A stretch of 5,393 nt of DNA from Halobacteriales archaeon QS_9_68_42 (GTDB taxonomy: Archaea; Halobacteriota; Halobacteria; Halobacteriales; Haloarculaceae): positions 1 through 5,393 of the forward strand of contig PXSE01000063.1 of assembly GCA_003022905.1 (NCBI GenBank). The letters run 5' to 3'. How positions within the stretch are numbered: position 1 is the stretch's first letter; every line of letters begins with the position of its first letter. The notes beneath the pieces were generated by a model. The model searched no databases. It saw only the letters and a program-made list of their open reading frames with translations, and was not told where the DNA came from. Positions 1 through 4,984 of the stretch are shown piece after piece. The position numbers and the translations under genes were made by a program.

Positions 1-1
1 G

Positions 2-484
2 TGGGACCGCGAGGCCGGCGAGCGCCTGAGCCGCATCGAGGCGCCGCCGACCGACGACCCGACGTTCGCCGGGGCCTGGACCACCGCCCACAACTTCGAT
101 TTCGTCGGTGACCGCCTCTACAGTTCCTGGTACCGGGGCGGCGTGAGGGTCCACGACGTCTCCGACCCGACCGCCCCCCGCGAACTCGGCCACTGGCGGG
201 ACTCGGCGACCACGGACTTCTGGACCGCCCAGGGCGCCGGCGACCACGTCGTCGCCAGCAGCTGGCGGGACTTCTCGCGGGACTCCCCCGAGAAGGGAGC
301 GGCGATATACACGTTCCCGGCCATCGAGGACGCACCCCCGACGCCGACATCGACCCCGACGGCGGCGACCGACGAGACCGGAACCGGGACGCCGACCTCG
401 GAGGGTGACGGCCCCGGCTTCGGCGCCGCCGCCGGCGCCGCGGGGCTCGGGCTGGCGGCGCTGGCCCGACGGCTCCGCGACTAG
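2..484 (+). CDS. LVIVD-repeat surface protein with PGF-CTERM anchor (C-terminal part, 5' end outside window)
   Basis: This is the last 160 residues of a protein that begins before the window; the frame is open from base 2 to the TAG at 482-484. Around residues 28-66 it carries AHNFDFVGDRLYSSWYRGG followed by VRVHDVSDPTAPRELG, the pattern of LVIVD repeats (beta-propeller-like blades found in secreted archaeal and bacterial proteins). A further blade remnant follows (DHVVASSW, AIYTFPAI). Residues 111-137 are a Pro/Thr/Ser-rich linker, likely glycosylated. Then come PGF at 138-140, a hydrophobic Ala/Gly/Leu stretch and a basic end (ARRLRD), which is the tripartite PGF-CTERM signal. By family knowledge, archaeosortase A cleaves this signal and the protein becomes lipid-anchored outside the cell. 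The ligand or substrate is not evident. Its stop codon overlaps the stop of the convergent FAU-1 gene. Confidence 0.88.
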   Translation, partial: WDREAGERLSRIEAPPTDDPTFAGAWTTAHNFDFVGDRLYSSWYRGGVRVHDVSDPTAPRELGHWRDSATTDFWTAQGAGDHVVASSWRDFSRDSPEKGAAIYTFPAIEDAPPTPTSTPTAATDETGTGTPTSEGDGPGFGAAAGAAGLGLAALARRLRD

Positions 485-1887
485 AGCGCGTTCTCGATGG
501 AACTGGCCACCTCGCGGGCCCGCTCGGCCAGCGGGTCCGGCACGTCGCCCGCCTCGACGGCCGCGTCGAGGTCGTCGTCGTCGACCCGGCGCACCTCGCC
601 GTCGGGCGTCTTCACCACGTCGACGTGGAGGTCGACGTACCGTGCACAGTCGGGGAACACCTCGACGGGCGTACAGACGTTGACGTAGGTGCCCCGGTGG
701 TCGCCGTTGGCGCCCCGGTACACCGTCGGGTACCACCACCGGCCCTCGACGAACGTGGTCGTCGCCACGTCGCCCTCGCGGCGCTCGACGCCGAGGGCGT
801 CGTAGGTACCGCCGCCGGTCATCGCCCGCTCGACGGTGACGGTGCCGTCGGCCTCAAGTTCGGTCACCTCCCCCCGCCCGAGAACAATGGTCCGGCCCTC
901 GGGCTTGCCGTGGTCAATGGCGACGCGGTCGCCCTCCCGCGGGCCGAACGCGCCGGCCACGGCCTCGAACGGGAACTCGCCGTCCGTGCCGACGGCCGAC
1001 CCGTCGCCGCAGACCGCCTCCAGGAAGTCGACGGCGGTGCTGGCGTCGTCGTCGCCGGCCTTGACCCGGTGGTGGCCGGCCATCGTCGGTGTCACCCGCT
1101 CGCGGACCGCGTCGAGTTCGAACCGGGATTCGCGGCCGAACCACACCCACGCGCCGGCCTGCGGGGCGACGATTCGGCCGGGGTCGTCGCCGTCGGCCGC
1201 CGCGATTGCCGACATCATGGCCTCGGCGCGGTCGCTCGCCCGCTCGAGCACCGCCGCCATCGCCTCCAGGTCGGCGTCCTCGGCGGCCCGCGACCACCGA
1301 GGCGCCCACCCCTCCGGCGGGTCGACCGGCAGGAGGTCCGCCATCCGCGCGGTCTCGCCCCTCGGGTCGCCGCCGTCGCGCCGGAGCTCGACCAGGCCGC
1401 CGGGCACCCGCAACGCCGTCGCCAGCGACGGCCGGTCGCCGCTCCACGGCGGCGCCGGCACGGCGACCTGGAGCCGGTAGATGTCGCCCTCCTCGACGTA
1501 GCCCTCCACGCGGTCGTAGGGCAGGAAACCCGAGACGGAGCGGCCCTCGACCGTCCCGAGGTCGACGACGGCGCCGGAGCCGAGCGTCTCGGCGACGACG
1601 CCGCGGAACACCGCACCCCGGGGGGCGGGGTTCGGCCACGCGAGAGCGTCGCGGCCAATGCCGGCGAGGCGCTCCCGTACCCGGCCGACGGCGTCGGGGT
1701 CGCCCGCGACGCCGACCCCCTGCCGGTCGTCGGCCGTCCGGACCGTCGCGTCGGCGACCTCGATCGGAAATGTCTCGTTGAACCGCTCGCGGATGGGCGG
1801 CGACGCCTGGACGACGTCGTGGTCGCCCCCTTCGCCGAGCAGTTCCGTCAGTGCCGTCGTGTAGATGCCCCGGATCCGAACGTTCAT
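481..1887 (-). CDS. fau1: Probable ribonuclease / RNA-binding protein FAU-1 (AU-1), with S1-like and DUF402 domains
   Basis: The protein has 468 residues. It begins MNVRIRGIYTTALTELL, as FAU-1 proteins do. Residues about 88-145 look like an S1-type RNA-binding fold (RGAVFRGVVAETLGSGAVVDLG, then GFLPYDRVEGYVEEGD). Residues about 365-445 match DUF402, with WWYPTVYRG, YVNVCTPVEVF and YVDLHVDVVKTPDGEVRR followed by an Asp run. From family knowledge, the Pyrococcus protein binds AU-rich RNA, resembles the RNase E/G group and takes part in rRNA (5S) maturation; a cytoplasmic RNA-processing role is inferred here. The ATG at 1887-1885 is chosen because the family N-terminus starts there and because it overlaps the upstream gene's stop as ATGA, which suggests translational coupling; no Shine-Dalgarno sequence is visible. 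The frame stays open further upstream to about 2463, but that extension runs through the neighbouring gene in another frame and is Arg-rich, so it is not coding. Confidence 0.92.
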   Translation of the reverse strand: MNVRIRGIYTTALTELLGEGGDHDVVQASPPIRERFNETFPIEVADATVRTADDRQGVGVAGDPDAVGRVRERLAGIGRDALAWPNPAPRGAVFRGVVAETLGSGAVVDLGTVEGRSVSGFLPYDRVEGYVEEGDIYRLQVAVPAPPWSGDRPSLATALRVPGGLVELRRDGGDPRGETARMADLLPVDPPEGWAPRWSRAAEDADLEAMAAVLERASDRAEAMMSAIAAADGDDPGRIVAPQAGAWVWFGRESRFELDAVRERVTPTMAGHHRVKAGDDDASTAVDFLEAVCGDGSAVGTDGEFPFEAVAGAFGPREGDRVAIDHGKPEGRTIVLGRGEVTELEADGTVTVERAMTGGGTYDALGVERREGDVATTTFVEGRWWYPTVYRGANGDHRGTYVNVCTPVEVFPDCARYVDLHVDVVKTPDGEVRRVDDDDLDAAVEAGDVPDPLAERAREVASSIENAL

Positions 1888-2258
1888 AGATGCTCGCGGT
1901 CGGTGGCGAAGCGGACCCGGTCCTCGACCGTCGGCCCGAGCGTCAGCTCGACCACCTCGTCGTCGAGAACGCGGCCGCCATCGACGTAGGCGCCCCACCC
2001 GTCGAACTTGGCGTAGCCCCGCAGGTCGGCGGCGTGAGTGTAGAGGTCGACGTACTCCAGGCCGTGTTCGGGGAACTCCGCGGTCGAGTGCGCTTGGTCC
2101 ATGTCCGAGTACACGACGCCGAGCCCGTCGAAGAACGCCTCTATGGCGGCCGCCTCCTCGGCGGTGGCCTCGACGACGGCCTCGGAGACCTCGCGGATTT
2201 CGGCCGTCGAGAGGCCGAACTCCCGGAGCGCCCGCTGGGTCCGCTGGTCGAAGTGCAT
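1884..2258 (-). CDS. Conserved-looking acidic haloarchaeal protein of unknown function, operon partner of FAU-1
   Basis: This 124-residue soluble protein is strongly acidic (about 27 Asp/Glu against 10 Arg/Lys), has no cysteines and no membrane segment. The first ~45 residues look helical (RALREFGLSTAEIREVSEAV, then an Ala/Glu-rich stretch). The rest looks like beta strands and includes VVYSDMDQAHS, EYVDLYTHAADLRGYAKF and EVVELTLGP. I do not recognise a named domain or catalytic signature, and the resemblance to a haloarchaea-only family is from memory. It is the first gene of the operon with fau1: its TGA (1886-1884) overlaps the fau1 ATG, so the two products are probably made together. A role connected with RNA processing is only a guess from that context. 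The ATG at 2258 lies about 27 bases downstream of a CTTTC promoter-like element, which fits a leaderless mRNA. Confidence 0.85.
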   Translation of the reverse strand: MHFDQRTQRALREFGLSTAEIREVSEAVVEATAEEAAAIEAFFDGLGVVYSDMDQAHSTAEFPEHGLEYVDLYTHAADLRGYAKFDGWGAYVDGGRVLDDEVVELTLGPTVEDRVRFATDREHL

Positions 2259-2276
2259 ACCGCTCGTTCGGGGCGG

Positions 2277-2293
2277 GGGACCGAAAGGGTCCC
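2277..2293 (-). promoter_or_regulatory. Probable leaderless promoter of the fau1 operon, inside a perfect inverted repeat
   Basis: Read on the minus strand, this is GGGACC-CTTTC-GGTCCC: a 6-base-pair perfect inverted repeat around a T-rich core. The TTT lies 26-28 bases upstream of the ATG at 2258, the usual place of the TATA element when haloarchaeal transcription starts at the start codon. The core is a weak match to a TATA box. The flanking palindrome could be an operator that would compete with TBP, or chance in GC-rich DNA. Confidence 0.45.
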
Positions 2294-2321
2294 GGCTCGC
2301 GGTCGGCGGAGCAGTCGACGT

Positions 2322-2336
2322 TCAAAACTGTTAGGT
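2322..2336 (+). promoter_or_regulatory. Probable leaderless promoter of the PrsW gene
   Basis: The most AT-rich patch in the 100-base divergent region is TCAAAACTGTTAGGT. CAAAA lies 32-36 bases and TGTTAG 25-30 bases upstream of the ATG at 2359, giving a purine-rich BRE-like block followed by a weak TATA-like element. Position and composition fit a haloarchaeal promoter for a leaderless mRNA; sequence match alone is modest. Confidence 0.45.
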
Positions 2337-2358
2337 CGCTGCCGACTCTCGTGCCGGT

Positions 2359-3402
2359 ATGAAGGACCCGGTCGAGGCTCGTGCCGACGACTCGGAGGAC
2401 CTCTACGACGTCGCCGAGTGGGAACCGCGGACGGCGCTGGACAACCTCGCGGTGGCCCTCCACGCCGGCGCCATTAGGGTCGCGCGGTGGTCCCTCTACG
2501 TCCTCGGGTTCGTCATCTTCCTGGCGATCCTGGCCGGCGGCGCGGGCGCCATCATCATCGACAACCCGTTCGTCCTCGGACTGGTCGTGCTGTCGGTCGT
2601 TCCCGCCGGTCTCCTGGCGCTGTACGTCTACCGGACCGACGTCACCACGAAGGAACCGCCGACCCTACTGGCGGTGACGTTCGTCTTGGCGATCTTCTTC
2701 GCCGGGTTCGCGGCCGTCGTCAACGGCACGCTCAGCCCCCTCCAGTTGCTCCCGTTCGTCGGCATTCCGCTGTACTACTACCTCGTCGTCGGCCCAATCG
2801 AGGAGATCGTGAAGCTGCTCGCGGTGCGGCTGTACGCCTACCGGGACGACCGCTTCGACTCGGTCGTCGACGGCGCGGTGTACGGCGCCGTCGCCGGTCT
2901 GGGCTTCGCCACAATCGAGAACGTCCTCTACATCACCCAGAACCTCCAGGGCTCGGGCGCGCTTCTGACGGCAATGACCGTCGACTTCGCCGCCCAGTTC
3001 TCCGAGGCGGTCGAGGCCGGCGGCGGGATAACGGCCGTCCGTAGCCTCGCCGGCCCGGGCCACGTCATCTACTCCGCGTTCGCCGGCTACTACCTCGGGC
3101 TGGCGAAGTTCAACCGCGAGAATGCCGTCCCTATCGTCATCAAGGGGCTCGTCATCGCGGCGTTCATCCACGCCACCTACAACGTCCTCGTCGGCCTCGT
3201 GCCCGGCCTCGTCGCCCTCGTGGTCCCGGGGGTCCCGACGCTGGTCGTCTTCTTCGGGTTCGTCGTCGTCTACGCCGGCCTGTTCTTCTACATTCTCTAC
3301 CGGAAGCTCCAGCGGTACCGCCGGGCGTACGAACGGGCCCACGACGGCGCCGAGGACCCCGAGGAGATGGCGCCCGACCTGACGGAGTTCGAGGCCGACT
3401 GA
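2359..3402 (+). CDS. PrsW-family intramembrane protease
   Basis: The protein has 347 residues, with an acidic cytoplasm-like N-terminus (residues 1-40) and about eight hydrophobic segments (roughly 43-67, 71-91, 102-122, 129-146, 165-190, 228-248, 258-282, 284-313), ending in a charged tail. The family motifs are all present: EEIVK (E148, E149, K152) in the EExxK motif, DGAVYG at 171-176, FATIEN (E187, N188), GPGH with H235, and HATYN (H271, N275). PrsW proteins (MEROPS M82; also described as glutamic-type) cut membrane proteins within or near the bilayer. Bacillus PrsW cleaves the anti-sigma factor RsiW, but archaea lack that system, so the substrate here is unknown. No candidate substrate lies next to it. 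The ATG at 2359 is favoured by the promoter spacing. It is transcribed away from the fau1 operon and converges on the riboflavin synthase gene 21 bases after its stop. Confidence 0.93.
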   Translation: MKDPVEARADDSEDLYDVAEWEPRTALDNLAVALHAGAIRVARWSLYVLGFVIFLAILAGGAGAIIIDNPFVLGLVVLSVVPAGLLALYVYRTDVTTKEPPTLLAVTFVLAIFFAGFAAVVNGTLSPLQLLPFVGIPLYYYLVVGPIEEIVKLLAVRLYAYRDDRFDSVVDGAVYGAVAGLGFATIENVLYITQNLQGSGALLTAMTVDFAAQFSEAVEAGGGITAVRSLAGPGHVIYSAFAGYYLGLAKFNRENAVPIVIKGLVIAAFIHATYNVLVGLVPGLVALVVPGVPTLVVFFGFVVVYAGLFFYILYRKLQRYRRAYERAHDGAEDPEEMAPDLTEFEAD

Positions 3403-3423
3403 TACGATACCGACCGCCGCCCG

Positions 3424-4029
3424 CTACTGGTAACCTTCGGAGAGGCTCTCGACGTACTTGGCGACGACATCGACCTCGAGGTGGACCGGGTCGCCGACCG
3501 ATTTCTCCGACAGCGTCGTCAGTTCGTAGGTCGCCGGGATGATGGCGACGGTGAACGACGCCTTCCGGCGGTCGGCGACGGTCAGCGAGACGCCGTCGAC
3601 GCCGATAGAGCCCTTCTCGACGACGTACCGCGCGAGGTCGTCGGGCAGCGAGAAACCGAACACCCAGTCATCCCCCACCTGCTCGATGGCCGTCACCTCG
3701 GCGACGCCGTCGACGTGGCCCTGCACGAAGTGGCCGTCGAAGCGACCGTCCGCCGGGAGCGCCCGCTCGAGGTTGACCTCGTCGCCGACCGCCACCTCGT
3801 CGAGGTAGGTGCGCTCGAGGGTCTCCTCCGAGCAGAACAGCTCGAACTCGCCGCCGGTAGCGCCGTCCGCCCGGACCGATTCGACGGTCAGGCAGGCGCC
3901 GCTCACCGAGACGCTCTGGCCGTGCTCGAGTTCGTCGCAGAACGACGCCGAAACGCCGATGCGTCGTCCATCCGGGCCGTCCTCGACTGCCGTTACCTCG
4001 CCCGTCTCCTCGACGATGCCGGTGAACAT
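3424..4029 (-). CDS. ribE: Riboflavin synthase, bacterial-type (two lumazine-binding domains)
   Basis: The enzyme converts two molecules of 6,7-dimethyl-8-ribityllumazine to riboflavin plus a pyrimidine, the last step of riboflavin synthesis; it is normally a cytoplasmic homotrimer. The 201-residue product starts with the family N-terminus MFTGIVEETG. It has two homologous barrels: residues 1-~96 (GACLTV with C46, ETLERT at 69-74, NLERAL at 86-91) and ~97-195 (GHFVQGHVDG with H100 and H105, KGSIGVDGVSLTV at 139-151, then IPATYELTTL). It is slightly shorter at the C-terminus than the E. coli enzyme (about 213 residues). The ATG at 4029 is certain enough because the family motif begins with that Met; the open frame extending to 4239 is upstream sequence. 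No other riboflavin gene is in the window. This is the bacterial family and not the lumazine-synthase-like RibC of methanogens. Confidence 0.96.
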   Translation of the reverse strand: MFTGIVEETGEVTAVEDGPDGRRIGVSASFCDELEHGQSVSVSGACLTVESVRADGATGGEFELFCSEETLERTYLDEVAVGDEVNLERALPADGRFDGHFVQGHVDGVAEVTAIEQVGDDWVFGFSLPDDLARYVVEKGSIGVDGVSLTVADRRKASFTVAIIPATYELTTLSEKSVGDPVHLEVDVVAKYVESLSEGYQ

Positions 4030-4039
4030 ACGTTCAGTA

Positions 4040-4080
4040 CGGTCGGGCGTCTGGAAAGCCTGTCGTACTCGGGCCGACCG
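4040..4080. repeat. 7-base inverted repeat enclosing the putative ribE promoter
   Basis: CGGTCGG at 4040-4046 and CCGACCG at 4074-4080 are exact reverse complements, separated by 27 bases that contain the ribE promoter-like element. It may be a regulatory half-site pair or chance in GC-rich DNA. Confidence 0.25.
4053..4060 (-). promoter_or_regulatory. Putative leaderless promoter of ribE
   Basis: On the minus strand the sequence reads GGCTTTCC, with the TTT 26-28 bases upstream of the ATG at 4029. This is the same core and the same distance as the element before the fau1 operon. The match to a TATA box is weak; position is the main support. No Shine-Dalgarno sequence or FMN-riboswitch-like structure is seen in the short upstream region. 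Confidence 0.35.
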
Positions 4081-4133
4081 CGGACGACGCCCGACGGCGG
4101 GATGGCCCCGCGCCGTCCCCGATGAACGGTTGC

Positions 4134-4147
4134 GTACGTATAAGTAC
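4134..4147 (+). promoter_or_regulatory. TATA-box promoter of the zinc-finger miniprotein gene, near-palindromic
   Basis: GTACGTATAAGTAC contains TATAAG at 4139-4144, 25-30 bases upstream of the ATG at 4169, and stands out in a GC-rich background. This is the clearest promoter in the window and fits a leaderless transcript. The 14 bases are palindromic except for one pair (4138/4143), so the element could also be read in the ribE direction or be bound by a dimeric regulator. Confidence 0.7.
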
Positions 4148-4168
4148 CAGTTCGTCGAACACGCGGGC

Positions 4169-4396
4169 ATGGCTGTCGAACATCCGTACGTCGGCAGGAA
4201 CGCGGGGACGGTCGCCTGTCCGGTCTGCGGCCGGACCACGAACGTCGGTCTGCCCCGACACGCGACGCTCGAAACCGTTACCGCGACCGGGAACCCACAG
4301 CCGGACGAGGAGGTCGTCGACGGCTACCGACGACGGAAGTGCCGGCCGCAGGTGTGCTCCTGTGGTCGGTCGTTCGAGTTCTGCTTCACCTGCTGA
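4169..4396 (+). CDS. Cysteine-rich, probably zinc-binding miniprotein
   Basis: The product has 75 residues with seven cysteines and one histidine placed for metal binding: CPVC (C17, C20), H31, C58, CSC (C63, C65) and CFTC (C72, C75). One CxxC plus the CxC could make a first zinc site, and C58/H31 with the final CxxC a second; which residues pair is inference. The middle (residues 35-57) is hydrophilic, ending in YRRRK, and there is no membrane segment or signal peptide. Small zinc-finger proteins of this kind are numerous in haloarchaea, where some act in stress or regulation, but I do not recognise a specific family. The ATG at 4169 is chosen because it sits 30 bases after the start of a clear TATA box and directly precedes the cysteine-bearing segment. 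It is divergent from ribE and seems to be a single-gene unit. Confidence 0.85.
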   Translation: MAVEHPYVGRNAGTVACPVCGRTTNVGLPRHATLETVTATGNPQPDEEVVDGYRRRKCRPQVCSCGRSFEFCFTC

Positions 4397-4415
4397 CGGG
4401 GCGCGGCGGACGCCT

Positions 4416-4432
4416 CCGACCCCGGCGGTCGG
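4416..4432 (+). terminator. Hairpin after the zinc-finger gene (possible terminator element)
   Basis: CCGACC (4416-4421) and GGTCGG (4427-4432) form a perfect 6-base-pair stem with a 5-base loop, 20 bases after the stop codon at 4396. No T-run follows directly, so termination is only one reading; it may instead protect the mRNA 3' end or be chance. Confidence 0.3.
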
Positions 4433-4463
4433 CCTGCTCGCCTTGCCGCCAGCAGCGGGCAGG
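4433..4463 (+). terminator. Second, longer hairpin, upstream of a T4 tract
   Basis: CCTGCTCGC (4433-4441) can pair with GCGGGCAGG (4455-4463) over nine base pairs, one of them a G-U wobble, with a 13-base loop. It begins on the base after the previous hairpin. The nearest T-run, TTTT at 4474-4477, is ten bases further on and also belongs to the promoter of the next gene. Termination of the zinc-finger transcript here is plausible but unproven. Confidence 0.35.
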
Positions 4464-4469
4464 AGCGGC

Positions 4470-4483
4470 GGGCTTTTGAGCCC
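4470..4483 (+). promoter_or_regulatory. Probable leaderless promoter of the membrane miniprotein pair, inside a perfect inverted repeat
   Basis: GGGCT-TTTG-AGCCC is a perfect 5-base-pair inverted repeat. Its CTTTTG core lies 26-31 bases upstream of the ATG at 4504, the expected TATA position for a leaderless mRNA. The symmetric arms could be an operator, or the element could fold as a short hairpin ending the upstream transcript. Confidence 0.5.
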
Positions 4484-4503
4484 CGACGACCCACGTTACG
4501 ATA

Positions 4504-4749
4504 ATGAATATCCTCGACACGCTGGCGCTGTTCGGCGCGGCCGCGCTGGCCGCGCCCATCGGCCTGCTCGGCGTCGAGTTCCTGGTCGGCGGGCGGACGC
4601 TCGTCGGTGCGGCGTTCCTCGCCATCTCGGGCGCGCTGGTCGTCGGGGTCCTCTACCGGCCGAACCCCCTGGACGTCGTGGGCGGGACCGCGCTGGACTG
4701 GTTCCAGGGAGCGGACAACGACGCCGACGCCGACGCGGAGGGGGAGTGA
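4504..4749 (+). CDS. Two-helix membrane miniprotein with acidic tail, first of a paralogous pair
   Basis: The product has 81 residues. Two hydrophobic segments (about 5-28 and 33-51) are joined by a tight GGR turn (29-31). The tail from residue 52 is acidic (net about -7) and ends in GADNDADADAEGE. I know similar small membrane proteins only as uncharacterised haloarchaeal families, and no function can be given. It is a clear paralogue of the next gene: 18 identities in the first 51 positions without a gap, including P18, L21, G23-V24, G30-R31, G35-A36 and F38. The ATG at 4504 is 27 bases after the middle of the promoter-like palindrome. The last codons of this gene contain the ribosome-binding-like sequence of the next, so the two are co-transcribed. 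Confidence 0.82.
   Translation: MNILDTLALFGAAALAAPIGLLGVEFLVGGRTLVGAAFLAISGALVVGVLYRPNPLDVVGGTALDWFQGADNDADADAEGE
4743..4749 (+). promoter_or_regulatory. Shine-Dalgarno-like site deciding the start of the second miniprotein
   Basis: GGAGTGA overlaps the stop codon of the first paralogue and ends nine bases before ATG 4759, a normal spacing. The alternative GTG at 4753 lies only three bases after it. Together with the gap-free alignment of the paralogues from the first Met, this favours ATG 4759. Confidence 0.5.
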
Positions 4750-4758
4750 GCGGTGGCG

Positions 4759-4974
4759 ATGGGCATCGTCCGCTCGCTGCAGTTGCTGACGACGCTCGTG
4801 ATAGCGGTGCCCGTGGCGCTGGTCGGCGTCTCCACCATTCTTGACGGCCGACCTCTGCTCGGGGCCGTCTTCTTCGGGATGGCCGTCGGACTCGTCGCGG
4901 TCAGCGAGTACGTGTACACGCGGCTGACCGACCGGACCGTCGGTCGACTCAAGCGACTGAAGAACGTCCGCTGA
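4759..4974 (+). CDS. Two-helix membrane miniprotein with basic tail, second of a paralogous pair
   Basis: The product has 71 residues starting at MGIVRSLQLL. Hydrophobic segments at about 7-28 and 33-51 are separated by a DGR turn (29-31). The tail from residue 52 is basic (net about +6), ending VGRLKRLKNVR, the opposite of the acidic tail of the preceding paralogue. By the positive-inside rule the tail, and so also the N-terminus, probably faces the cytoplasm. The start codon lies nine bases after the upstream stop; a GTG at 4753 would add only two residues. Function is unknown. The gene ends ten bases before the stop of the convergent helicase gene. Confidence 0.8.
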   Translation: MGIVRSLQLLTTLVIAVPVALVGVSTILDGRPLLGAVFFGMAVGLVAVSEYVYTRLTDRTVGRLKRLKNVR

Positions 4975-4984
4975 CGACGAGCGT

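Noticed and set aside
345..400. Short repeated Pro/Thr/Asp codon blocks as a DNA repeat array
   Set aside because: They encode the low-complexity Thr/Pro linker before the PGF-CTERM signal and have no regular DNA period.
625..1989. A 454-codon open frame on the plus strand opposite fau1
   Set aside because: Its product is a low-complexity Arg/Ala/Gly/Val-rich sequence with no recognisable motif. Long antisense frames are expected opposite GC-rich genes, and fau1 on the other strand has clear family domains.
1888..2463. In-frame extension of fau1 upstream of 1887
   Set aside because: The extension is Arg/Gly-rich, lies entirely over the acidic partner gene and the promoter region, and the family N-terminus starts at 1887.
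2665..3342. A 225-codon acidic open frame opposite the PrsW gene
   Set aside because: It is an antisense shadow of hydrophobic codons (GTC, CTC and ATC read as Asp/Glu-type codons in reverse). The plus strand carries complete PrsW motifs.
3481..4125. Plus-strand frames opposite ribE
   Set aside because: They have no start context or motifs and are fully explained by the riboflavin synthase gene on the minus strand.
4030..4168. FMN riboswitch upstream of ribE
   Set aside because: None of the conserved riboswitch core could be recognised, and a -27 promoter-like element suggests a leaderless mRNA with no room for a leader structure.
4030..4239. In-frame 70-residue N-terminal extension of riboflavin synthase
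   Set aside because: The conserved MFTGIVE start is at 4029, and the extension covers the divergent promoters and the start of the zinc-finger gene.
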